Source: CAZEFK01 sp964511405
Lineage (GTDB): Bacteria; Pseudomonadota; Alphaproteobacteria; Elsterales; Elsteraceae
Assembly: GCA_964511405.1 (NCBI GenBank)
Contig: CAZEFK010000018.1
Span: 1-47,841, forward strand
DNA length: 47,841 bases
Direction of reading: 5' to 3'
The position numbers and the translations under genes were made by a program. Of the stretch, positions 7,125 to 15,249 are shown piece by piece; position 1 is the stretch's first letter, and every line of letters begins with the position of its first letter. The notes below the pieces were generated by a model. That model did not search any database, was not told where the DNA came from, and saw only the letters and a program-made list of their open reading frames with translations.

Positions 7125-8887
7125 GTCCCGACGGCTTTGTCAGCTTCGCCGAGCCGCGGCCGCCCGGGGCGGCGGCGGCCGTCGGCGCGGTCGCCCAGCG
7201 TCTGCGTCGGACGTTCGCGGCGACCGAAGCGCGGTTTGCCGAGATCGGGCGCAACCTCGAGCAGTCCGTCGGGCTGCTCGGCCGGGTCGCGCGGTCGTTC
7301 GACGCCCTGCTTGCGGACTTCGACAGCGCCGAGATGCGGGCGGCCGCGGCAGCGCTGGCCGGCGCCACCGCCCAGGTCTCGACGCTGGCCGGCACACTTC
7401 GGGACGGGCGGGGGGCGTTCGCGCCCCTGACCGACGCGACCCGGTCCATCGCCGGCGACGTCGGGCGCATCCGCCAGACCGTGGACGGCGTCGCCATGCT
7501 GGCGATCAACGCCAAGATCATCATGGCCCAGATCGAGAGCCACGATCCTGGCTTCTCCGCTTTTGCCGTCGAGATCCTGCGGCTGGCCGACCTCGCGCGC
7601 GCCAGCCTGGACCGCTTCGGCAGCGAGCTCGTCGGGCTCGACGCGAGCCTCCACGCCGCAGAGCAGGCGCAAGCCGGTTTCCAGGCGCGCCAGACCGATG
7701 CCATGCGCGCGGTTCCGGCGCGCCTGGCCCGCAGCCTCGAAGCCATCGCCCAGCAGGGCCACCGGGCCGCCGCGGCGGCGGCGGCGGTCCGCCGCCAGTC
7801 GGCGGCGATCCGCGACCGGATCGGCGCGGCCGTGGTTGCCCTGCAGATCTGCGACATCACCCGGCAGCGGGTCGAGCATGCCGACCAGGCGCTGGCGGCG
7901 CTACGCGCGGCAGCGGCGCCGGGGGCGGAGGCCGCGTGGTGGCAGTCGCTGCCCGAGACGCGACGCCAGGCGATCGCGGCGGCCGTCCATCGCCTGCAGG
8001 CGGCGCAACTCGACGATGCGGCCCAGCGCTTCCGGGCCGATGTCGCGGCGGTCGAGCAGGCGCTCGCGGCGCTCGCCCACGAGGCCTGCGAGATGGTGCA
8101 ACTGGGCACCGCCACCTACGGCGCCGAGGATCGGCGGCACGGCTCGTTCCTGGAGCAGCTGGAGCAGGAGGTCGGCGAGGCGCGCGGCCTGCTGGCGGGC
8201 TATCTGGACGCGCGCCGGGATGCCGACCAGGTCCTGGCGGCCATGGCCGACGCCGTGACCGGGCTCAGGCGCCATATGCGGACGGTGCTGTCGATCGAGG
8301 CGGATATCCGCCTGATGGGCCTCAACACCACCCTGCGCTGCGCGCGGCTGGGTGCACGCGGACAGGCCCTGGCCGTGGTCGCTCAGGAGATGCGCGCCTA
8401 CGCCAACAGCACGGCGGAGGACACCGGTGACGTGACGGCCGGCCTGGGCCGGCTCGTCGACACCGCCCGGCAGCTGACCGGATCAGCGCATGGCAGCGCC
8501 GCCGAGGCCGCGGCTGCGGCCGACGCCATGACCGCCTCGATCGCGCGCTTCGGCGCCCTCGGGCGCGCCGAGTCGCAGGCGCTGTCGGACCTGGAGCGCG
8601 ACGGCCGGACCGTCGAGGCGCTCCTGCAGCAGACGGCGGCGCTGACCGCGGCCCATGCCGAGATCAGCGCTGCGCTCCAAGCCGCCGCGGCCGAGCTGTC
8701 GGACCTCGCCGAGGCCGCCGGCGCCGCCGATGACGACGACCTGGCGGCGGCGGCGCCCCTGTTCGCCGAGATTGCGGCGGCCTACACCATGGATGCCGAG
8801 CGGGCCGTCCACGCCCGGTTCGCGCCCGGCGGCGCCCTTCCGGCCGCTGTCGAGGCCGCATCCGAGCTCGACGATATCCTGTTCTGA
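7121..8887 (+). CDS. Soluble coiled-coil protein with two MCP-like tips and a CheZ-like DITRQ motif
   Basis: The 588-residue, alanine-rich, helical protein has no membrane segment. Around residues 120-165 it carries MLAINAKIIMAQ...FAVEILRLA, and around 392-430 IRLMGLNTTLRCARLGARG followed by AVVAQEMRAYANST; both resemble the MCP signalling tip but have lost most canonical residues. Between them LQICDITRQRVEH (Asp245, Gln249) matches QDITGQRI of the CheZ gene in this window, with the same D-x3-Q spacing as the CheZ catalytic pair. It ends in SELDDILF. ATGA overlap with cheD makes it the fourth gene of the operon. Plausible roles are array scaffold or CheY-P phosphatase; neither is shown. The gene is certain, the function is not. 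Confidence 0.8.
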   Translation: MSPDGFVSFAEPRPPGAAAAVGAVAQRLRRTFAATEARFAEIGRNLEQSVGLLGRVARSFDALLADFDSAEMRAAAAALAGATAQVSTLAGTLRDGRGAFAPLTDATRSIAGDVGRIRQTVDGVAMLAINAKIIMAQIESHDPGFSAFAVEILRLADLARASLDRFGSELVGLDASLHAAEQAQAGFQARQTDAMRAVPARLARSLEAIAQQGHRAAAAAAAVRRQSAAIRDRIGAAVVALQICDITRQRVEHADQALAALRAAAAPGAEAAWWQSLPETRRQAIAAAVHRLQAAQLDDAAQRFRADVAAVEQALAALAHEACEMVQLGTATYGAEDRRHGSFLEQLEQEVGEARGLLAGYLDARRDADQVLAAMADAVTGLRRHMRTVLSIEADIRLMGLNTTLRCARLGARGQALAVVAQEMRAYANSTAEDTGDVTAGLGRLVDTARQLTGSAHGSAAEAAAAADAMTASIARFGALGRAESQALSDLERDGRTVEALLQQTAALTAAHAEISAALQAAAAELSDLAEAAGAADDDDLAAAAPLFAEIAAAYTMDAERAVHARFAPGGALPAAVEAASELDDILF

Positions 8888-8923
8888 CCGCGGGCGCTGG
8901 CGGCTTGCGTCGATCGTCGACTC

Positions 8924-8938
8924 GCCCGATGGTCGGGC
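8924..8938 (+). other. Hairpin immediately upstream of a start codon
   Basis: GCCCGA-TGG-TCGGGC forms a perfect 6-bp stem ending one base before the ATG at 8940. It occupies the place where a Shine-Dalgarno sequence would lie, and none is visible. It may limit initiation of the dehydrogenase or be incidental in GC-rich DNA. Confidence 0.4.
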
Positions 8939-8939
8939 C

Positions 8940-9908
8940 ATGACCGAACAGATCATCGTGCTCGACCCGATCAGCCCCGCCAGCGCCGACCGCTTGCGCG
9001 CGCTGCTGCCGCCCGGCATGGCGCTGGACCATGCCCACGCCCGCGACCCGGACCATCTGCAGGAGCTGGTCGCCGGGGCCGACTACCTGATCTCCGGCCA
9101 GGTGCCGGTCGACGGCAGCCTGCTGCGTGCCGCGCGCAAGGCCCGCCTGCTGCACAAGTGGGGCGTCGGCGTCGACAATTTCGACCTGGACGCGGCGCGC
9201 ACACTGGGCATCAAGGTCGCGCGCACCACCGGCAGCAATGCCGTGCCGGTGGCCGAGTTCACCATCGGCCTGATCATCGGCCTGATGCGCAACCTGGCCT
9301 GGGGCCATGCGACCTTGCGCGAAGGCCACTGGCGGACCACGGCCCTGCCCAAGGACAGCCTGATGCTGACCGGCAAGACCGTCGGCATCGTCGGCTTCGG
9401 CGCGATCGGCCAGAGCTTGGCTCGCCTGCTCCAGGGCTTCCGCTGCCGGGTCCTGTACAACAAGCGCACGGCCCTGGACGCATCAGCCGAAGCCGAGTTT
9501 GGCGCGACCTACGCCGCCATGCCCGATCTGCTGCGCGAGGCCGACGTGGTGACGCTCAACTGCCCGCTCACGCCCGAAACCACGGGGCTGATCGACCGGG
9601 CCGCGCTCCGGACGATGAAGCGGACGGCGGTGCTGATCAATGTCGCGCGCGGCGGGGTGGTGGTCGAGGCCGACCTCGCCGCGGCGCTCGACGCCGGCGA
9701 GATCCTGGGGGCGGCGACCGACGTCTACGAGATCGAGCCGGCGCCGCCCGGCCATCCGCTGCTGGGGCGCGACAATGTCGTGGCGACGCCCCATCTGGCG
9801 GCGCTGGCGGCCGACAATTTCGAGAAGACCGTGCGCCAGATGTTCGGCAACATCGAGCGCGTGGCGCGCGGCGAGCCGATTCCGGCGCGCGACCTGGTGA
9901 TCGGCTGA
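8940..9908 (+). CDS. D-2-hydroxyacid dehydrogenase (NAD-dependent)
   Basis: The 322-residue cytoplasmic oxidoreductase of the phosphoglycerate/glyoxylate reductase family interconverts a 2-hydroxy acid and a 2-oxo acid; the substrate cannot be read from the sequence. The NAD-binding loop GFGAIGQ lies near residue 152, and the catalytic set is visible as Arg in NVARGG (about 237), Glu in DVYEIEP (about 266) and His in ATPHLAA (about 285). Length is typical. Only ATG 8940 fits the fold start; no good ribosome site precedes it. The next small gene follows after 15 bases and may be co-transcribed. Confidence 0.9.
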   Translation: MTEQIIVLDPISPASADRLRALLPPGMALDHAHARDPDHLQELVAGADYLISGQVPVDGSLLRAARKARLLHKWGVGVDNFDLDAARTLGIKVARTTGSNAVPVAEFTIGLIIGLMRNLAWGHATLREGHWRTTALPKDSLMLTGKTVGIVGFGAIGQSLARLLQGFRCRVLYNKRTALDASAEAEFGATYAAMPDLLREADVVTLNCPLTPETTGLIDRAALRTMKRTAVLINVARGGVVVEADLAAALDAGEILGAATDVYEIEPAPPGHPLLGRDNVVATPHLAALAADNFEKTVRQMFGNIERVARGEPIPARDLVIG

Positions 9909-9923
9909 CGGGAGGGCCCGGGC

Positions 9924-10292
9924 ATGAACGAGGAACTGCGCCAGCGCGTCAACGAGAAGCAGCTTGCCATGTCGGTGAAGTCGGACACCGACGAGCAGGG
10001 CATGGCGGGCGACGTCTCCTGGCCGGGCATGGCGCCCTTGGCGGTGCCGGAGGGCGTGACGGTCCCGGAATATATCCGCATCCAGCTGCTCAAGATCGGC
10101 GAGGACATCGGCGACCCCGACCAGTTCTGGGCGAGCGTCGGCAACGGCCAGGTGATGCAGGTGTTCGGCGCCCTGTGCCGCGCCCGCATGGTCGCCGAGG
10201 CCGAGGCCGAACTCGCCGGCCTGCCGCCCCCCGGCACCGGCTTCGGCCCGCCACCGGAGCAGGCCGTCGACCTCAGCAAGCCGCCGGGTTAA
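9924..10292 (+). CDS. Hypothetical protein, 122 residues
   Basis: I do not recognise the family. The protein is soluble and acidic, with a central stretch VPEYIRIQLLKIGEDIGDPD followed by a helical QFWASVGNGQVMQVFGALCR and a proline-rich tail. GGGAGG lies at a good distance before the ATG, and the gene follows the dehydrogenase by 15 bases, so both are probably one transcript. Its stop overlaps the end of the convergent psuG gene by four bases. There is no signal peptide, membrane segment or metal motif. Confidence 0.75.
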   Translation: MNEELRQRVNEKQLAMSVKSDTDEQGMAGDVSWPGMAPLAVPEGVTVPEYIRIQLLKIGEDIGDPDQFWASVGNGQVMQVFGALCRARMVAEAEAELAGLPPPGTGFGPPPEQAVDLSKPPG

Positions 10293-11203
10293 GACACGGC
10301 GGCCAGCGCCGCGGCGATCTCGGCGGCCACCGCGGCGTTGTTGCGGACCAGGGCGATGTTCGCCTTCAGGCTGCGGCCCTCGGTCAGCTGGTTGATGCGC
10401 GCCAGCAGGAACGGCGTCAGGTCCTTGCCGCTGATGCCCTGAGCCTCCGCGTCGCGGCAGGCTTGGTCGATGTGGTGGCCGATCCAGGCGCCGTCCAGGC
10501 CGTCGGCCGCCGGCACCGGATTGGTGACCAACAGCCCGCCGCCGCCGAGCGCCCGGTGCGCGCGGATGATGGCCGCGGCCTCGCCGGGGCTGTCGAGGCG
10601 TGGGCCCACGGGAGCGCCGCTGTCGGCGGCGAAGAAAGCGGGAAAGCGGTCGGTGCGGTAGCCCAGCACGGGGACGCCGTGGGTCTCCAGCACTTCCAAG
10701 GTCTTGGGCACGTCCAGGATCGACTTGACGCCGGCGCACACGACGGCGACCGGCGTGCGGCCGAGCTCGATCAGGTCGGCCGAGATATCGAAGGTCGCCT
10801 CGGCGCCGCGATGGACGCCGCCGACGCCGCCGGTCGCGAACAGGGCGATCCCGGCCATGGCCGCCAACCGCATGGTCGCGGCGACGGTCGTGCCGGCGTC
10901 GGCACCGCGCGCCATCGCCACCGCCAGGTCGCGGGTCGAGGCCTTGACGCTGGTCCGACCGGCGGCCAGCCGCTCCAGGGCGGGGGCGTCGAGCCCGATG
11001 CGCACACGCCCGCTCATGACCGCGATGGTGGCCGGCACGGCGCCGTGGGCGCGCACGACCGCCTCGACGCCCTGCGCCATCGCCAGGTTGTCGGGATAGG
11101 GCATGCCATGGGTGATGATCGTCGATTCCAGCGCGACCACGGCGCGGCCGGCGGCCAGGGCATCGGCCACCTCCGGGTCGACGGTAAGCAGGTCGGATGC
11201 CAT
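10289..11203 (-). CDS. psuG: Pseudouridine-5'-phosphate glycosidase PsuG
   Basis: The 304-residue enzyme splits the C-C glycosidic bond of pseudouridine 5'-phosphate, giving uracil and ribose 5-phosphate. Family motifs are present: ALESTIITHGMPYPDN with Glu26, SVKASTRDL, FATGGVGGVHRGAE, and CAGVKSILD whose Lys corresponds to the Schiff-base lysine of the E. coli enzyme. LLVTNPVPAADGLD and SGKDLTPFLLARI complete the C-terminal part. AAGGAG lies eight bases before the ATG, and the gene starts 11 bases after the psuK stop, so the two form an operon with matching functions. Confidence 0.94.
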   Translation of the reverse strand: MASDLLTVDPEVADALAAGRAVVALESTIITHGMPYPDNLAMAQGVEAVVRAHGAVPATIAVMSGRVRIGLDAPALERLAAGRTSVKASTRDLAVAMARGADAGTTVAATMRLAAMAGIALFATGGVGGVHRGAEATFDISADLIELGRTPVAVVCAGVKSILDVPKTLEVLETHGVPVLGYRTDRFPAFFAADSGAPVGPRLDSPGEAAAIIRAHRALGGGGLLVTNPVPAADGLDGAWIGHHIDQACRDAEAQGISGKDLTPFLLARINQLTEGRSLKANIALVRNNAAVAAEIAAALAAVS

Positions 11204-11214
11204 CCGGGTCTCCT

Positions 11215-12330
11215 TCACGCGCTGAGGGCCGCCCGCCGGCGGCTGCCGTCGAGCAGGCGCGGCGACAGCTCGGGATGAACGCTGTCCTCGGTCTCGGTGG
11301 TCAGCGCCGCCAGCAGGGCGCCCTCCCGCGCGGCGTCGACCAGGCCGTCGCCGGCCAGCAGCCGGTAGAGCGTGCCGGCGATCAGGGCGTCGCCGGCCCC
11401 GGTGACGTCGACCGCGGCGGCGCGGAAGGCCGGCAGCGGCATCGTGCGATCGCCGGCGGCCACCAGTAGGCCGCGGGCGCCCAGGGTCAGGATCACCGCG
11501 GCGGCGCCAGCGTCGCGCAAGGCTGCCGCGGCCGCGGCGGGATCGGTGGCGCCGTCCCGGCCCGTCGCCCTGAGATAGGCGTCGGCCTCGTCCAGGTTCA
11601 AGAACAGGACATCGACGCCGGCCAGGTCGGCGGGCAGGCGCGCCGCCTTCGGCACCGAGACGGTGTCGACTGCCAGGCGGAAGCGGGCGCCGTGGCGCCG
11701 CGCGATCAGCTGTTTCAACACGTCGGGGCGCAGGTTGCAGTCGGCCAGCACCCAGGCCGCCGAGGCCAGCGCCGGCCAGGCGCGCTCCAGGTCGGCCGGC
11801 GCCAGATGGTCGAAGATGTCCATGTCGGCGATGCCCAGGACCAGGCTGCTGTCGGGCGCCAGCACCGCGCAGTACTCGCCGGTGCGCTTGCCGAAGGCGA
11901 CGTGGATGCGGCTGGTGTCGACCCCCAGGTCGTCGAGATGGCGCACCAGGGTGCGGCCGTTCTCGTCGTCGCCGACGATGGTGGCCAGGCTGGTGCGCAC
12001 GCCCAGCCGGGCCAGGTTCTCGACGACGTTGCGGGCGACCCCGCCGAAGCTGCGCCGGCCCTGCACCGGGTTGGAGGTGCCGAGCTGGACCGCGGCCGGC
12101 GCCAGATATTTGCGGTCGAGCGTGGCCCCTCCGATGCAGGCGATGCGCTTGGGCTCGGGCAGGACATAGGCGCGGCCCAGGACATAGCCCTTGCGCTGCA
12201 GCTGGGCGATGTGCGCGGCCACCGTCGAGCGCGCGACGCCCAGCGCGTCGGCGATCTCCTGCTGGCCGGCGAAGGGGTTGGCCGTGACCGCCCGCAGCAC
12301 CGCGCGCTCCTGGTCGCCCAGATCGTCCAT
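11215..12330 (-). CDS. psuK: Pseudouridine kinase PsuK with N-terminal winged helix
   Basis: The 371-residue protein fuses a MarR/ArsR-like winged helix (about 1-55: QQEIADALGVARSTVAAHI) to a PfkB-family kinase (IACIGGATLDRKY, FGGVARNVVENLARLG, DVTGAGDALIAG with the catalytic Asp). It should phosphorylate pseudouridine for PsuG, which follows directly. The fused DNA-binding domain suggests that it also regulates its own operon. The ATG at 12330 is chosen because the best promoter (TTGACA, 16-nt spacer, TATGAC) would start transcription near 12355 and AGGA precedes this ATG; in-frame ATGs at 12351 and 12366 lie at or upstream of that point. Assignment as pseudouridine kinase rests on PsuG. Confidence 0.9.
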   Translation of the reverse strand: MDDLGDQERAVLRAVTANPFAGQQEIADALGVARSTVAAHIAQLQRKGYVLGRAYVLPEPKRIACIGGATLDRKYLAPAAVQLGTSNPVQGRRSFGGVARNVVENLARLGVRTSLATIVGDDENGRTLVRHLDDLGVDTSRIHVAFGKRTGEYCAVLAPDSSLVLGIADMDIFDHLAPADLERAWPALASAAWVLADCNLRPDVLKQLIARRHGARFRLAVDTVSVPKAARLPADLAGVDVLFLNLDEADAYLRATGRDGATDPAAAAAALRDAGAAAVILTLGARGLLVAAGDRTMPLPAFRAAAVDVTGAGDALIAGTLYRLLAGDGLVDAAREGALLAALTTETEDSVHPELSPRLLDGSRRRAALSA

Positions 12331-12361
12331 GCCGGGTCCTGTCGTGGCCATGATGGATCTC

Positions 12362-12389
12362 GTCATAGGACAACAGTTTAGCTTGTCAA
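12362..12389 (-). promoter_or_regulatory. Predicted psuK-psuG promoter
   Basis: On the minus strand, TTGACA (12389-12384), a 16-base spacer and TATGAC (12367-12362) form a good sigma-70-type promoter. On the plus strand the same DNA holds TTGTCA, a 17-base spacer and TACCGT toward the oxygenase, so the two divergent promoters would overlap. Confidence 0.55.
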
Positions 12390-12402
12390 CGACTGTTTGT
12401 CC
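12368..12402. promoter_or_regulatory. Inverted repeat in the psuK/oxygenase divergent region, candidate operator
   Basis: GGACAACAGT (12368-12377) and ACTGTTTGTCC (12392-12402) are inverted copies with one extra base in the second arm, 14 bases apart. They flank the minus-strand -35 element. This is the expected site for a divergon regulator, possibly the winged helix fused to PsuK. Confidence 0.5.
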
Positions 12403-12444
12403 GCATACCGTTCGCATGACGCTCCCAGCGCGGATGGACCTCCC

Positions 12445-13359
12445 GTGGACGGCATCCCGGTCATCGACATCGGCCCGTTCCTGACCGACGCCCCCGGCGC
12501 CGGCGCGGTCGCCGCCGAGGTCGAGCAGGCCTGCCGCGCCATCGGGTTTTTCCTGATCACCGGGCATCGGGTTCCGGAGCCGGTCGTGGCCGACCTGTCC
12601 GAGCGTGCCCGCCGGTTCTTCGACGACCCGGTGGCGACGCCGGGCGAGCCGCGGCCGGGCGGGGTCAGCTATGCGCCCCTGGAGCAGGAGGCCCTGGCCG
12701 CCACCCGCGGCGCGCGCGGCCCGGGCGACCTCAAGCACAGCCTGAACTACGGGCCGCGCCTGCCCGGCCAGCCCTGGCCGGCCTCGCCGCCCGGCCTGGC
12801 CCAGGCGTTCACCGCCTATTTCACGGCCATGGCCGAGCTGTCGGCCGCGCTGCGCCGGCTGTTCTGCCGCGCCATCGGCCTGCCCGCCGATCATTTCGAG
12901 CCGATGTTCCGGGCCGACCTGTCGGCGCTTCGGGTCATCGACTATCCGGCGCAGCCGCAGGGCGCGCGCCCCGGGCAGCTGCGCGCCGGGGCGCACACCG
13001 ACTACGGCTTCCTGACCATCCTGCGCGCCGAGGCGTCGAGCGGCGGCCTCCAGGTGCAGACCCGGTCGGGCGACTGGATCGACGCGCCGGTCCTGGCCGA
13101 CGCCTTCATCGTCAATATCGGCGACGCCGTCATGCGCTGGACCAACGGCGCCTGGGTGTCGACGCCGCACCGGGTTGTCAACCCGCCCGACGCCGGCGCC
13201 CGCCGGCAGTCGATCGCCTTCTTCCTGAACCCCGATCCGGACGCCGAGATCCGCTGTCTCGAGCCGTTCTGCACGGCCGAGCGGCCGGCCCGGTTCGCGC
13301 CGACCACCTATGCCGATTACATCGCCCTGAAGACGCGCCAGGCCTTCGGCCCGGCCTGA
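12445..13359 (+). CDS. Fe(II)/2-oxoglutarate oxygenase, isopenicillin-N-synthase-like
   Basis: The 304-residue enzyme has the DIOX_N-type start IPVIDIGPFL and a jelly-roll core with iron ligands His184 and Asp186 (HTDYGFLTI) and His242 (TPHRVV), then RRQSIAFF for 2-oxoglutarate binding. Such enzymes hydroxylate or oxidise small molecules; the substrate is unknown. GTG 12445 is preferred because a plus-strand promoter would start transcription near 12415 and the domain starts there; a TTG at 12397 would add 16 residues. The gene is followed by a binding protein and a TauD-type oxygenase with tight spacing, so it is the first gene of a three-gene operon. Confidence 0.87.
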   Translation: MDGIPVIDIGPFLTDAPGAGAVAAEVEQACRAIGFFLITGHRVPEPVVADLSERARRFFDDPVATPGEPRPGGVSYAPLEQEALAATRGARGPGDLKHSLNYGPRLPGQPWPASPPGLAQAFTAYFTAMAELSAALRRLFCRAIGLPADHFEPMFRADLSALRVIDYPAQPQGARPGQLRAGAHTDYGFLTILRAEASSGGLQVQTRSGDWIDAPVLADAFIVNIGDAVMRWTNGAWVSTPHRVVNPPDAGARRQSIAFFLNPDPDAEIRCLEPFCTAERPARFAPTTYADYIALKTRQAFGPA

Positions 13360-13372
13360 TGGAGGTGCACCC

Positions 13373-14407
13373 ATGCCCACGCGACGACAGATCCTCGGCA
13401 CCTTCGGCGCGCTGGCGGGCACCGCCCTGCTCGGCCGGCCGGCCCGGGCCAACCCCAACCGGCTGGTGATCACGACCCTGGGCGGGGTCTGGGAGAAGTT
13501 CTGGCGCGCCACCGTCATCCCCGCCTTCCAAAAGGCCGAGCCCGGCGCCGAGCTGGCGGTCGACGTCGGCAACGGCCGCACCTACACCGCCAACATGCGG
13601 GTGGCGGGCATGGCGTCGCCGCCTTACTCGATGATCATGGTCAACGAGGTCTTCGCCTCGGTGCTGCGCAAGGAGGGCTATTTCGAGAAGCTCGACCTGG
13701 CCAAGCTGCCGAACTATGCCGACACCTACCCGATCGCCCGCAGCACCGACGGCTGGGGCGTGGTCGGGGCCATTTCGCCGATCGGCATCGGCTACCGTAC
13801 CGACCTGGTCAAGACGCCGCCCAAGCGCTGGCGCGACCTGTGGGACAACAAGGAGTTCCAGGGCCGGATCGGCCTCTACAACTTCGCCAACAGCGCCGGC
13901 AAGATGGAGCTGCTGCTGGCATCCAAGATCTTCGGCAAGGACCAGTACGACGTCGATGCCGGCTTCAAGGCCCTGGGCAAGCTCGGCCGCGTCGTCCAGG
14001 TCGACTTCAACCTGTCGACGGCGCTGTCGGCCGGTGAGATCGTGGTCGCGCCCTTCGACTTCGGCGAGATCGCACGGCTGCGCAACCAGGGCCTGCCGGT
14101 CGACTGCGTCGTGCCCGAGGAGGGCATGATCATGTTCGACCAGACCTTCAATGTCTGCAAGAACGGCGAGGCCAAGGACCTGGCCTACCGCTACATCAAC
14201 TTCGTGCTGTCGCCGGAGATCCAGCAGGTGATGGCGCGCGAGTTCTTCGTGTCGCCGGTCAACCGCAAGGTCGAGATCCCGGCCGACCTGCAGAAGGACG
14301 TGCCGATCTATGGCGACCGCATGGCCTCGATCCTGACCTGGGACTGGAATTTCGTGAACGAGCACGCCACTGAGTTCGCCGAGCGCTGGACGCAGGCGCT
14401 GCAGTGA
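13373..14407 (+). CDS. PotD-like periplasmic substrate-binding protein
   Basis: The 344-residue protein carries a Tat-type leader (TRRQILGTFGALAGTALLG, cleavage near Ala26) and the extracellular solute-binding fold of the spermidine/putrescine and iron group: VITTLGGVWEKFWRA, then SPIGIGYRTDLV and KRWRDLWDNKEFQGRIG. It should bind a small, probably cationic or organic-acid ligand in the periplasm. No permease or ATPase is adjacent, so it is an orphan component. GGAGG precedes the ATG, and its stop overlaps a GTG of the next oxygenase frame. Being flanked by two 2OG oxygenases suggests that it delivers their substrate. Confidence 0.88.
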   Translation: MPTRRQILGTFGALAGTALLGRPARANPNRLVITTLGGVWEKFWRATVIPAFQKAEPGAELAVDVGNGRTYTANMRVAGMASPPYSMIMVNEVFASVLRKEGYFEKLDLAKLPNYADTYPIARSTDGWGVVGAISPIGIGYRTDLVKTPPKRWRDLWDNKEFQGRIGLYNFANSAGKMELLLASKIFGKDQYDVDAGFKALGKLGRVVQVDFNLSTALSAGEIVVAPFDFGEIARLRNQGLPVDCVVPEEGMIMFDQTFNVCKNGEAKDLAYRYINFVLSPEIQQVMAREFFVSPVNRKVEIPADLQKDVPIYGDRMASILTWDWNFVNEHATEFAERWTQALQ

Positions 14408-14415
14408 GGCCGGCC

Positions 14416-15246
14416 ATGGAGATCAGGCCGCTCACCCCCTGGCTTGGCGCCGAGGCGCAGGGCGTGGATGCGCGAGGTCTGGACGACGCCACGGCGTCGG
14501 CCCTGAAGGCGGCGCTGCACGAGCACGGGGTCCTGGTCCTGCGCGGCCAGTCCCTGTCGCCCGAGGACCTGGTCGCGGTCGGCCGCCGGTTCGGTCCGGT
14601 CGAATATGGCGTGCGCGAAGACTACCAGCTGCCGACCAACCGCGACGTCTACGTTATCTCGAACATCGTCGAGAACGGCCGGCCGGTGGGCAATCCCTAT
14701 GACGGCTTTGCCTGGCACACCGACCTCAGCTTCCTGGAGCATCCGACCGCCTACACCTTCCTTTATGCGCTGGAGACGCCGCCCGAGGGCGGCAACACCG
14801 AGTTCGCCAGCGGCTTCGTCGCCTACGAGTCGCTGCCGCCCGACCGCCGGGCCGAGCTCGACCGCATCCAGGTCAGGCACAGCTACGCCGTGCTCCACGC
14901 CACCCGCAAATGGGCGGCGCCCCTGACCGAGGAGCAGAAGCGCCGCTTCCCCGACGTCATCCACCCGCTGGTGCGCACCCACCCCGGGACCGGGCGCAAG
15001 GCGCTCTATCTCGGGCCCAACACGTCGCTGCCCCTGGGCCTGGACGAGGCAGCCAGCAACCGGCTGATCCACGAACTGCTGGCACATGCGGTGCAGCCGG
15101 ACCGGATCTATGCCCATCGCTGGCAGCCGGGCGACCTGGTGATCTGGGACAACCATGGCCTGCTGCACCGGGCGACCGAGTACGATCGCCAGCGCTATCG
15201 CCGACTGCTGCACCGGGTGACCGTGCGCGGCGAGCGGCCGGTCTGA
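14416..15246 (+). CDS. TauD/TfdA-family 2-oxoglutarate dioxygenase
   Basis: The 276-residue enzyme has iron ligands His101 and Asp103 (WHTDLSF) and His251 (GLLHRATEY), followed by the Arg-rich RRLLHRVTVRG expected to hold 2-oxoglutarate. Family members attack taurine, sulfonates, aryloxyalkanoates, carnitine-like or clavaminate-like compounds; the substrate is not predictable. ATG 14416 has TGAGG seven bases upstream; GTG 14404, overlapping the preceding stop as GTGA, would add four residues. It is the third gene of the operon with the IPNS-like oxygenase and the binding protein, and it converges on the sugar operon with three bases between. Confidence 0.9.
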   Translation: MEIRPLTPWLGAEAQGVDARGLDDATASALKAALHEHGVLVLRGQSLSPEDLVAVGRRFGPVEYGVREDYQLPTNRDVYVISNIVENGRPVGNPYDGFAWHTDLSFLEHPTAYTFLYALETPPEGGNTEFASGFVAYESLPPDRRAELDRIQVRHSYAVLHATRKWAAPLTEEQKRRFPDVIHPLVRTHPGTGRKALYLGPNTSLPLGLDEAASNRLIHELLAHAVQPDRIYAHRWQPGDLVIWDNHGLLHRATEYDRQRYRRLLHRVTVRGERPV

Positions 15247-15249
15247 GCG

